Source of the DNA: Lachnospiraceae bacterium UBA3866
GTDB lineage: Bacteria > Bacillota > Clostridia > Lachnospirales > Lachnospiraceae
Length of the DNA stretch: 33,392 nt
Direction: 5' to 3'
Assembly (NCBI GenBank): GCA_002392345.1
Contig: DGGU01000043.1
Location: 1 to 33,392 of the forward strand
Positions 25,829 to 32,803 of the stretch are shown piece by piece. A model generated the notes under the pieces. It was given only the letters and a program-made list of their open reading frames with translations. It ran no database searches and was not told the origin of the DNA. Each line of letters starts with the position of its first letter. The stretch's first letter is position 1. Both the position numbers and the translations under genes were made by a program.

Positions 25829-26962
25829 ATGATCTATCTAGATAACGCAGCTACAACTTTACATAAACCAGATGTAGTTATTGACGCAGTAGTTAAAGCC
25901 ATGAAAACACAGGGCAATGCATCTCGTGGGGCTCATGGTGCTACGCTTTCTGCTTCAAGGGTAGTTTATGATGCGAGAGTTAAAATAGCTAAGTTCTTTA
26001 ACTTTGATAAACCTTCCAATGTGATATTTACATGTAACTCTACTGAGGCACTCAATATAGCAATTAATGGGATTATTAAAGCTGGAGACAAAGTTGTATC
26101 AACTGATACAGAGCATAATTCTGTTTTAAGACCTCTCTATCACCTGCAAAAGACTAAAAATATTGATTTGCAGTTTGTAAAAGCAGATGGAAAAGGAGTG
26201 TTATCGCTTGATGACTTTGAGAGGATCGTTGATAAGGATACTAAAGTTGTAGTTGTGAATCATGCTTCAAATCTAACTGGAAATGTTAATGATATAAAGA
26301 GTATCGGAGAGATTGCTCATAAAAATGGCGCTATCTTTATAGTTGATGGTTCTCAGTCTGCAGGTACTATGAAGGTGGATGTGAAGGATCTTGGGATAGA
26401 TGTATATTGCTTCACAGGCCATAAAGGGCTCTTTGGACCACAAGGCACAGGAGGACTTCTTGTAAAAGATGGCATAGAGATAGACGCATGGAAACGTGGT
26501 GGATCTGGAGTTAAAACATACAGCGAAGATCAACCACTTGAATATCCAACAAGACTTGAAGCAGGAACACTCAATTCTCATGGTATAGCAGGATTATCAG
26601 CAGCTATAGATTTTATTGATGAGATTGGTGTAGACAAGATAGAAGGTAAAGAAAAAGAACTCACAGAGTATTTTTACAATAAGGCAAAAGAAATTAATGG
26701 CGTAAAAATATATGGTGATTTTTCAAAACAACATGCCGCAATTGTATCTTTAAATGTAAAAGATTATGATTCCGGAGAAGTTTCAGATGCTTTATCAAAT
26801 GATTACGGTATAGCTACAAGGCCGGGTGCACATTGCGCACCAAGGCTCCATATTGATCTTGGCACTAAGTATCAAGGAGCAGTAAGGTTTAGTTTTTCAT
26901 ATTTTACAACATATGAAGAACTTGATGCCGCAATCAAAGCTTTAAAGGAGATAGCAAGTTAG
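25829..26962 (+). CDS. Cysteine desulfurase-like class V aminotransferase, EF2568 type
   Basis: 377 residues of the NifS/CsdB-like fold. The PLP lysine is K199 in CFTGHKGLFGPQGTGG and the catalytic cysteine is C336 in RPGAHCAPRLH, so it should remove S or Se from cysteine or selenocysteine. The N-terminus MIYLDNAATTLHKPD and overall length fit the EF2568 family that accompanies YqeB and YedE/YedF in SDMH loci. The likely product is a bound persulfide or selenide for cofactor maturation or carriers. No proper SD precedes ATG 25829; a small hairpin repeat occupies that place, so translation may be weak or coupled. Confidence 0.92.
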   Translation: MIYLDNAATTLHKPDVVIDAVVKAMKTQGNASRGAHGATLSASRVVYDARVKIAKFFNFDKPSNVIFTCNSTEALNIAINGIIKAGDKVVSTDTEHNSVLRPLYHLQKTKNIDLQFVKADGKGVLSLDDFERIVDKDTKVVVVNHASNLTGNVNDIKSIGEIAHKNGAIFIVDGSQSAGTMKVDVKDLGIDVYCFTGHKGLFGPQGTGGLLVKDGIEIDAWKRGGSGVKTYSEDQPLEYPTRLEAGTLNSHGIAGLSAAIDFIDEIGVDKIEGKEKELTEYFYNKAKEINGVKIYGDFSKQHAAIVSLNVKDYDSGEVSDALSNDYGIATRPGAHCAPRLHIDLGTKYQGAVRFSFSYFTTYEELDAAIKALKEIAS

Positions 26963-26981
26963 TTTAAAGCTGATATAAGTG

Positions 26982-27037
26982 TCACAAATTTTGTACGCAG
27001 GGGCAAGTATAGTTAAACCCGAATGTAAGATTTGTGA
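26982..27037 (+). repeat. Inverted repeat with a hairpin unit over the activase start codon
   Basis: TCACAAAT (26982-26989) is complementary to ATTTGTGA (27030-27037), whose GTG is the start codon at 27034. Between them lies the unit AGGGGCAAGTATAGTTAAAC plus CCGAA (26999-27023), related to the one at 25799. No SD is visible. Confidence 0.5.
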
Positions 27038-27468
27038 ATAAGCATTTTATAGGAATCGATATAGGATCTACTTCAGCTAAGACCATTGTTCTTGATGAGA
27101 ATAAAGGTATAGTTACTAGAATTCTATTACCTACAGGTTGGAGTAGTAAAGAAACTTCTGAAATCATTTTAAAAAAATTAAATGAGTTGAATTTGTATGA
27201 CGGAAACTCAAGCATAGTCGCTACTGGCTATGGGAGAGTTTCCGTTTCTTTTGCCAATAAAGCTGTCACAGAAATCACTTGTCATGGAAAAGGGGCTAGT
27301 CACTTATGGGAATTTCGTAGGGGTGAGCACGCGCCCGAGCGTTTACGCAGGAGCGTAGCGACGAAGTGCGACAAAGTGCCCTTGGGGCGCGAGCCCGATA
27401 AAAGTAAATATTATAAAGGAAAAGGAGAAAAATTATGGCAGACAGACATCCTATGTGGAAAGATTTAG
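27034..27468 (+). pseudogene. Truncated (R)-2-hydroxyacyl-CoA dehydratase-type activase (HgdC/BcrA-D family)
   Basis: The first 90 or so residues are a good ASKHA-type activase: FIGIDIGSTSAKTIVLDE (ATP loop), ATGYGRVSVSFA and ITCHGKGASHLW. Intact members are about 255-265 residues and continue with a second ATP motif and the cysteines binding the bridging [4Fe-4S] cluster. Here the similarity stops at about 27318, exactly where a GC-rich palindromic element begins; the frame runs on through this element as Arg-rich nonsense and ends at 27468, inside the next gene. The ATPase core and the cluster ligands are lost, so it cannot activate the downstream protein by itself. The start is GTG without SD. 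Confidence 0.8.
27319..27398 (+). repeat. GC-rich palindromic element interrupting the activase gene
   Basis: About 80 nt far richer in G+C than the flanks. It opens with an AGGGGTGAG...CCCGA unit (27319-27338), contains GCGT-TT-ACGC (27339-27348), and ends in GGGC-GCGA-GCCC (27385-27396), a stem with a GNRA-type loop. CGCGCCC (27330-27336) can also pair with GGGCGCG (27385-27391) to close the whole element. No reading frame or transposase. It resembles a small non-autonomous palindromic repeat; its two end units match the hairpins at 25799 and 26999. Confidence 0.65.
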
Positions 27469-28709
27469 GCATGGATATTGAGAAGCACGATGTGCTTTGT
27501 TCAGTATTACCAGGAGCGTTTGGTGACGTTTATTTGTCACAGAAAAACAGACCAAAAGGAATGGAATTTTGGGACATGGTTGTATCAGATGTTCACGGAA
27601 TCCGTCCAGCAGAACTTATTGAGGAACAAAAGAAAGGTAGAAAGGTATTTGGAACTTTTTGTGTATATGTTCCAGATGAAGTTATCATTGCTTGCAATGG
27701 TATAGTTACAGGACTTTGCGGTGGATCACAATTTTGGGTTCCAGATGGCGAAGCAGTATTACCAAAAAACACTTGTCCACTTATAAAAGCATCAGTTGGT
27801 GCTAGACTTGGTAAAACTTGTCCATTCTTTAGAATTGCAGATATGTATGTAGGTGAGACAACTTGTGATGGCAAGAAAAAGGCATATGAGATTTTAGGTG
27901 AAGATGTACCTATGTATGTAATGGATGTACCTCAGATGAAGAGATCTGAAGACATTGAAAGATGGGCACATGAGATAGCAATATTTGCTAAGAAAGTAGA
28001 AGAATTCACAGGAGTTAAACTTACAGTTGAAAATTTAAAGAAAGCTATACATATTATTAATGAGAAGAGAAAAGCAATGAAGAGAGTTTATGATGCAAGA
28101 AAATCTAAAACACTTCCTATATCAGGTAGAGATACTCTTCTTATGACTCAGATTTCATTCTTTGATGACCCAGAGAGATGTGCAACTATGTGCAATAAAC
28201 TTGCAGACGAACTTGAGGAGAGAATTAATAATGGTATATCAGTTGTAGATGCAGGAACTAAGAGAATACTTGTCACAGGAACCCCTCTTGCTATACCTAA
28301 CTGGAAACTTCATAATCTAGTTGAGACAAGCGGTGCTGCTATAGTTTGTGAAGAAATGTGCACTGGCACAAGATATTTTGAAAATCTTGTAGATGAAAAT
28401 ATAACTTCTCTTGAAGATGGATTTAAGAAGATTGCTGAGAGATATATGAAGATTAATTGTGCTTGTTTCACACCTAATACAGGAAGAATAGATGATATAA
28501 AAAGAATGGTTAAGGAGTATAATGTAGACGGAGTTATAGATTGTAATCTTAAGTTCTGTTGTCTCTATGATACTGAAAAATATTCTGTAGGTAGAGCACT
28601 TAAAGAGTCAGGTATACCGGTTCTTCAACTTGAGACAGACTATGAGGATTCAGATGCTGAGCAACTTAGAACTCGTATTGGTGCATTTGTTGAAATGTTA
28701 AATAAATAA
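27435..28709 (+). CDS. Double-cubane-cluster anaerobic reductase-like protein (2-hydroxyacyl-CoA dehydratase D family)
   Basis: 424 residues of the HgdB/FldBC-related family, with the length and single-gene form of double-cubane cluster proteins (DCCP) rather than the two-subunit dehydratases. Conserved cysteines that would hold the [8Fe-9S] cluster occur in FGTFCVYVPDEVI, NTCPLIKA, KTCPFFR, CEEMCTG and LKFCCLY. Known DCCPs take electrons from an ATP-driven activase and reduce small molecules; physiological substrates are not known. AAAGGAG sits well before ATG 27435. The start lies inside the nonsense tail of the truncated activase, so reduction must depend on another activase elsewhere or be lost. 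Placement amid selenium genes is notable. Confidence 0.88.
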   Translation: MADRHPMWKDLGMDIEKHDVLCSVLPGAFGDVYLSQKNRPKGMEFWDMVVSDVHGIRPAELIEEQKKGRKVFGTFCVYVPDEVIIACNGIVTGLCGGSQFWVPDGEAVLPKNTCPLIKASVGARLGKTCPFFRIADMYVGETTCDGKKKAYEILGEDVPMYVMDVPQMKRSEDIERWAHEIAIFAKKVEEFTGVKLTVENLKKAIHIINEKRKAMKRVYDARKSKTLPISGRDTLLMTQISFFDDPERCATMCNKLADELEERINNGISVVDAGTKRILVTGTPLAIPNWKLHNLVETSGAAIVCEEMCTGTRYFENLVDENITSLEDGFKKIAERYMKINCACFTPNTGRIDDIKRMVKEYNVDGVIDCNLKFCCLYDTEKYSVGRALKESGIPVLQLETDYEDSDAEQLRTRIGAFVEMLNK

Positions 28710-28720
28710 TTTATTGATTT

Positions 28721-28760
28721 ATAATTAGTAGAGGTATATGAATATGCCTCTACTAATTAT
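28721..28760 (+). promoter_or_regulatory. 17-bp hairpin over the ribosome binding site and start of the second DUF3343 gene
   Basis: ATAATTAGTAGAGGTAT (28721-28737) pairs with ATGCCTCTACTAATTAT (28744-28760) with a single G-U, loop ATGAAT. The SD-like GAGG is in the 5' arm, ATG 28738 in the loop and ATG 28744 at the start of the 3' arm. It is not followed by a convincing U-tract, so a translational switch is as likely as a terminator. Confidence 0.7.
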
Positions 28761-29046
28761 TTATGTTAAGATGGATAATTCAGATTTTCACTATTTTATA
28801 ATTTTTGATATTTATGAAGATGCTATGGCTATGCATGATGAACTTGATAAAGCATCTATCGAAAATAAGATATCACCAGCACCACTGGACCTTGTGGAAG
28901 GAGTGTGCTGTGGGGTATCACTTATGATACAACCAGAAGATAGAGAGAAAGTTAGTGTATTTTTAGAAGAGAAGAAGAATCTTAAATACAAGAAATTTAT
29001 TAAAGCTATGCGAAGTTTTAAACCTAAAAGAGATAGATATTGTTAA
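28738..29046 (+). CDS. DUF3343 small protein, putative Se/S carrier, copy 2
   Basis: Up to 102 residues. Family features are FHYFIIFDIYEDAMAMHDEL and the loop SPAPLDLVEGVCCGVSL, where the usual Cys-Gly is preceded by a second Cys (C57-C58). The C-terminus is extended and basic (FKPKRDRYC), ending in a further Cys. Three in-frame ATGs compete: 28738 (SD too close), 28744 (GAGG 9 nt away, best SD spacing) and 28771 (closest to the conserved core, outside the hairpin). The first two are covered by the strong hairpin at 28721-28760. It lies between the DCCP-like gene and the rhodanese lipoprotein; a relay role for S or Se is inferred. Confidence 0.8.
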   Translation: MNMPLLIIYVKMDNSDFHYFIIFDIYEDAMAMHDELDKASIENKISPAPLDLVEGVCCGVSLMIQPEDREKVSVFLEEKKNLKYKKFIKAMRSFKPKRDRYC

Positions 29047-29059
29047 CAATAAGGAGGAT

Positions 29060-29085
29060 GCATATATATATATATATATATATGC
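29060..29085 (+). repeat. (AT)11 microsatellite palindrome between Shine-Dalgarno and start codon
   Basis: GC-(AT)11-GC forms a perfect 26-nt palindrome. A full SD, AAGGAGG, lies at 29051-29057, 37 nt before the rhodanese start ATG 29095, far too distant. If the palindrome folds, only about 11 unpaired nt remain between SD and ATG. Dinucleotide tracts of this length are prone to slippage. Confidence 0.8.
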
Positions 29086-29094
29086 TAAGATATT

Positions 29095-30204
29095 ATGAAA
29101 AAGATTATTAGTTTATTAATTGGTTTTACTTTAGTTACATGTATAGTTATGGGTTGTAGTAGCAATAATACAGTAAGCGCTCTTGAAACTCAGGCAGAAA
29201 CTAGCGTTGAAGAGACAGAAGCGCCACAATTAGTTACGGCACCAGAAGTACCTAAAAATAGAGTATATGTAGACGCTACATGGGTTAAAAGTGTTATAGA
29301 TGGCAATCAACCAGAGTCTAGTAATTATTTAATTGGTTATGTAAACTATGGTGCAGAACCTGATGATGGTTATAAAAAAGCACATATACCAGGAGCTATT
29401 GTTGTAGGTGATGTAGATGTAGAAGATGCCACTGGCTCAGAAGAAGGAGCATACAATTTACTTAAAGCTGATGAGATGGAAAAAATTGCATTATCAAGAG
29501 GAATTGATAAAGATACAGTAGTTATACTTTATGGTGATGATGTAAATGGTGTAGCAAGAGTAGCATATGGATATCTTTGGCTTGGAGTTGAAAATGTAAA
29601 AATACTTAATGGCGGATATAGTGCATGGGAAAAAGCAGGATATGAAAGTGAAACTACATTAAATACTAAACCAAGCAAAAGTAGTTTTGGTACTACAGTG
29701 CCAGCTCATCCAGAATATTGGGTTTCACTTGATGAAGCAATTGAGAAAGTAAAAAACGATCCTAATTTTAAACTTATAAGTATTAGAAGTTATGATGAGT
29801 TTATAGGTGAGACAAGTGGATATAATTATATGGATAAAGCAGGTGAACCTGAAGGAGCTGTATGGGGAAAGAGTGCAAAAACTGCTGCAGATGTAGCATA
29901 TATTTGTAATCCTGATAATACAGTGATGGAGTTATCTGAGATGAAGAAAGTATGGGAAGATGCAGGAAATGATTTTGATGTAGATACTAATTTCTGCGCA
30001 TTTTACTGTGGTACTGGTTGGAGAGCTTGCCCACCATTTCTTGCTATGTATCAAGAAGGGAAAACTAATATGGCAGTATATGATGGCGGTTGGTATGAAT
30101 ATTTGTTCCATGATGACCTTCCTGTACAAGTAGGTGATCCACAAAAAGGTGAAGTTGAGCATACTACAGTTGGGGCACTTCCTACTGGAAAAGCTGCAAA
30201 ATAA
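29095..30204 (+). CDS. Two-domain rhodanese-like sulfurtransferase lipoprotein
   Basis: 369 residues. A lipobox VMGC puts a lipid on C21, anchoring the protein outside the cytoplasmic membrane. Two rhodanese domains follow. The first (about 55-185, ending in ILNGGYSAWEKAGYE) has lost the active-site Cys, with Asp-rich YGDDVNG instead. The second (about 205-350) keeps it: FCAFYCGTGWRACPPFLAMY with C305 at the head of the CGTGWR loop. The plan is that of SseA-type thiosulfate sulfurtransferases in which only the C-terminal domain is catalytic. Secreted rhodaneses of this kind have been found with selenium genes; here it could feed S or Se species to YedE. Translation is probably shaped by the (AT)11 palindrome. 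Confidence 0.9.
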   Translation: MKKIISLLIGFTLVTCIVMGCSSNNTVSALETQAETSVEETEAPQLVTAPEVPKNRVYVDATWVKSVIDGNQPESSNYLIGYVNYGAEPDDGYKKAHIPGAIVVGDVDVEDATGSEEGAYNLLKADEMEKIALSRGIDKDTVVILYGDDVNGVARVAYGYLWLGVENVKILNGGYSAWEKAGYESETTLNTKPSKSSFGTTVPAHPEYWVSLDEAIEKVKNDPNFKLISIRSYDEFIGETSGYNYMDKAGEPEGAVWGKSAKTAADVAYICNPDNTVMELSEMKKVWEDAGNDFDVDTNFCAFYCGTGWRACPPFLAMYQEGKTNMAVYDGGWYEYLFHDDLPVQVGDPQKGEVEHTTVGALPTGKAAK

Positions 30205-30630
30205 ATGATGAAAAAAACAAACTATATAATATTAACACTTATACAAATTATATTTTTTATTGGGATGTATATACTTGATTATTTTACTAGAAAAAAACTT
30301 GGTATGAATAGATGGGTAGTATATCATAGTATGAAGCTTGATAACAATACAATTATACAAGTGTTTAAATACATTTTGCCAATTTTAGTTTTAATATTTA
30401 CAGTATATTTTATAAAGAAGTATTATAGTGCTTTTAAAAAAGCAAAATTTAAAATAATAGACTTTATAATATTAATATTATTGACAGTTATATTAATGTG
30501 TGTTCTTATTATATGTAGTACTAAAAGTATTAAATTATATTATTTTTACATAGCTATAGTTATGTGTATATATTTAATTCAACTTATTAAACTACATATA
30601 TCATTTAAGGCAACCTCTAATAATATATAA
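30205..30630 (+). CDS. Small four-helix membrane protein, unknown
   Basis: 141 residues starting directly after the rhodanese stop (ATG 30205, or 30208). Four strongly hydrophobic segments lie at about residues 6-26, 50-70, 85-105 and 110-130, with Lys-rich connecting loops. No cysteine pattern or charged motif inside the helices points to a function, and I do not recognise a family. It is much more AT-rich than the genes before 29000. Co-translation with the rhodanese suggests a partner at the membrane. Confidence 0.75.
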   Translation: MMKKTNYIILTLIQIIFFIGMYILDYFTRKKLGMNRWVVYHSMKLDNNTIIQVFKYILPILVLIFTVYFIKKYYSAFKKAKFKIIDFIILILLTVILMCVLIICSTKSIKLYYFYIAIVMCIYLIQLIKLHISFKATSNNI

Positions 30631-30647
30631 TAAAGCTGATTAAAAAA

Positions 30648-31316
30648 GTGAACATTGATAAAAAAATTAGATTTATACGACTAGTTGTTGTTAGCGTTAT
30701 GATAATATTAATTTCGATATATATTAAGATTAATCATATCATAAGTCTTGATGATATTATAAATCTTATTAAGTCTCATGGGAGTATAGGCATTATAATT
30801 TATGTATTGTTATTCTCAATACTACCAACATTTTTTGTGACAGTTACGATACTTGCTATAGGTGCTGGGGCAGTTTTTGGACTATTTTATGGCAGTATAT
30901 ATACATTTATTGGTGCGTTTATAAATAGTACAATTACATATTTTATATCAAAGTATCTTGCATTTGATTTGACAAATGAGATAGCTACAAAGAGATATTA
31001 TAATATATATGATAAATTAAAAAGAACTGCAAGTGGTAAAGATGGATTTATGTTTATGCTAATTCTTAGACTTCTCCCTCTTATACCATATACGTTTTTA
31101 AATTACATGAGTGGAGTTGTCGGGTATAATTACAAAATTTTTATCACATCAACACTTCTTGGGATAATACCCGGCATGCTTTGCTATGTAAATGTCGGAG
31201 CAAATTCACTAGATGGATTATCGCCGAAGCTTATGATATCAATATCTATACTAGCTGCATTTGCGTTAGTTTCGAGCATACTAGCAAAAATTTTCTATAA
31301 AAATAAAGTTTTATAA
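30648..31316 (+). CDS. TVP38/TMEM64-family (DedA-like) membrane protein, copy 1
   Basis: 222 residues from GTG 30648 (no SD visible). Five to six hydrophobic segments enclose the SNARE-associated/DedA core: GAGAVFGLFYGSIYTFIGAF, then the second re-entrant part LILRLLPLIPYTFLNYMSGV and GIIPGMLCYVNVGAN. The R-x-x-P-x-x-P/N element of the family is present. Members of this superfamily act in lipid scrambling or as transporters, and bacterial TVP38 genes often sit next to redox or sulfur genes; the substrate is unknown. It is followed 13 nt later by a second copy. Confidence 0.88.
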   Translation: MNIDKKIRFIRLVVVSVMIILISIYIKINHIISLDDIINLIKSHGSIGIIIYVLLFSILPTFFVTVTILAIGAGAVFGLFYGSIYTFIGAFINSTITYFISKYLAFDLTNEIATKRYYNIYDKLKRTASGKDGFMFMLILRLLPLIPYTFLNYMSGVVGYNYKIFITSTLLGIIPGMLCYVNVGANSLDGLSPKLMISISILAAFALVSSILAKIFYKNKVL

Positions 31317-31329
31317 AGTACTATTAGTG

Positions 31330-32016
31330 ATGAATAAAAGAATAATAAAAAAGGTATTTTCCATTGTTATAATAGTAGTGATTATTCTGATATATTTTTT
31401 TAACCCAAATGTTAATCGGAGTATTAATACAGCATTAAAAGTTTTAACTTCCGCTGATGTAAATAAAGTTATAGAATATTTAAGGTCATTTGGATCGATG
31501 ACGGCTGTTATTTCATTTATGCTCATGGTGCTTCAATCAGTTTTAGCACCAATACCAGCTTTCCTTATAACATTTGCAAATGCTATGATATTTGGTTGGT
31601 GGAAAGGGGCGATATTATCTTGGACATCGTCAATGGTTGGAGCAGTATTATGTTTTTATATTGCGAGAATTTTTGGAAGAGATATAGTCCTTAAGTTTAC
31701 AACAAATGAATCAATATCTCAGATGGAGGATTATTTTAAAAAGTATGGTAGCAAGACGGTACTGGTTTGCAGACTCTTACCATTTATGTCATTTGATTTG
31801 GTTAGTTATTTTGCAGGACTTACATCTATGTCACTTGGCTCGTTTCTAATTGCGACAGGTATCGGACAGTTGCCAGCAACTCTTATATATAGTTATGTTG
31901 GCGGAATGCTGACTGGTGGTACCAAAATATTTGTGACAGCGTTACTTATAATATTTGCGCTTACCATCTTTATAACTATGTTAAAACAGATCTTTAGTGA
32001 AAAAAATGTCGTTTAG
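31330..32016 (+). CDS. TVP38/TMEM64-family (DedA-like) membrane protein, copy 2
   Basis: 228 residues from ATG 31330 (a GTG at 31327 would add one residue). Core motifs are PIPAFLITFANAMIFGWWKG, the small-residue helix SSMVGAVLCFYIARIFGRD, VCRLLPFMSFDLVSYFAGL and GIGQLPATLIYSYVGG. The FGR after the third helix and R-L-L-P-x-x-x-F mark it as canonical TVP38. It differs from copy 1 enough that the pair is not a recent duplication, so they may form a heteromeric unit. It overlaps the following Fe-S gene by about 11 nt. Confidence 0.9.
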   Translation: MNKRIIKKVFSIVIIVVIILIYFFNPNVNRSINTALKVLTSADVNKVIEYLRSFGSMTAVISFMLMVLQSVLAPIPAFLITFANAMIFGWWKGAILSWTSSMVGAVLCFYIARIFGRDIVLKFTTNESISQMEDYFKKYGSKTVLVCRLLPFMSFDLVSYFAGLTSMSLGSFLIATGIGQLPATLIYSYVGGMLTGGTKIFVTALLIIFALTIFITMLKQIFSEKNVV

Positions 32017-32803
32017 AAAGTTTTTTATTAAAATTAATCAAGATTTTGCATTCTCAAATCTTATGATGCGAGGAAATAAATCATATAGTATATTTTTTCC
32101 TGGATGCTCTTTGATGAAATATGGTAATAATTTTTTATATAAAGTATTAGAAGTTATTAGAATAGATGATAAAAATACTGAAATTTGTTCACTTTGCTGT
32201 GGATATCCAAGCAATGTATTAAAAAATGATTATCAAAAAAAAATTAATAGGAAAATAATAAAGTTTATTGAAGATAGAGAAGTAGATAATATCTATGTAG
32301 CATGCCCAAATTGCTATAAAACATTAGAAAAATTAAAAAAAGAATATAATTTAAGTTTTTCTATTGTTATGTTATATAATATAATAAATAAAAATTTATC
32401 ATATATAAAAGAATATCACACTTTGCAAAAAACAATTGTTATACACGATCCTTGTGCAATAAAAGAAGATTTTTCTACACAAGAATCAATAAGAGATATT
32501 TTAAAAAAAATTGGTCAAGATTTTAATGAATCTGACAATAATAGGAAAAATACTGTATGCTGTGGAAATATAAATATGAATCATATTTTAAATAAGAGTT
32601 TAGCAGAAAAAAATTGTAAAAATAGAGTATTAGAATTAAATAACAAATCAGATATAATAATGAGTTACTGTGGAGGCTGTCTTTATTCATTTGGAAAGCA
32701 AAAAGCAAAAACAATTCATTTATTAGAGCTTATATTTGGAAGGAAAGATAAAGTTAGTTTTATGGATAGAGTAAGGTTTACGATGGGATTAAATAGATGT
32801 TAG
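32006..32803 (+). CDS. CCG-domain Fe-S protein (HdrB/GlpC/LutA-like)
   Basis: 265 residues from ATG 32006, or 268 from a GTG at 31997; both overlap the end of the previous gene. Two cysteine-rich CCG domains are seen. The first has FPGCSLMKYGNN, CSLCCGYPSN and ACPNCYKTL; the second HDPCAIKED, TVCCGNINMNH and SYCGGCLYSFG. In HdrB such pairs bind non-cubane [4Fe-4S] clusters that cleave disulfides. Here the protein is soluble and stands alone without ferredoxin or flavin subunits. It is remarkably AT-rich. Reduction of a disulfide, persulfide or selenosulfide is a reasonable but unproven guess. Confidence 0.87.
   Translation: MSFRKFFIKINQDFAFSNLMMRGNKSYSIFFPGCSLMKYGNNFLYKVLEVIRIDDKNTEICSLCCGYPSNVLKNDYQKKINRKIIKFIEDREVDNIYVACPNCYKTLEKLKKEYNLSFSIVMLYNIINKNLSYIKEYHTLQKTIVIHDPCAIKEDFSTQESIRDILKKIGQDFNESDNNRKNTVCCGNINMNHILNKSLAEKNCKNRVLELNNKSDIIMSYCGGCLYSFGKQKAKTIHLLELIFGRKDKVSFMDRVRFTMGLNRC

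Noticed and set aside
25591..27033. In-frame TGA read as selenocysteine in the Se/S genes
   Set aside because: The genes in this block end at stops that match family ends or repeats, and I found no TGA followed by continuing family similarity.
27310..27468. Arginine-rich tail of the activase frame as a new protein domain
   Set aside because: It is the translation of a GC-rich palindromic repeat followed by the SD region of the next gene, and has no protein-like pattern.
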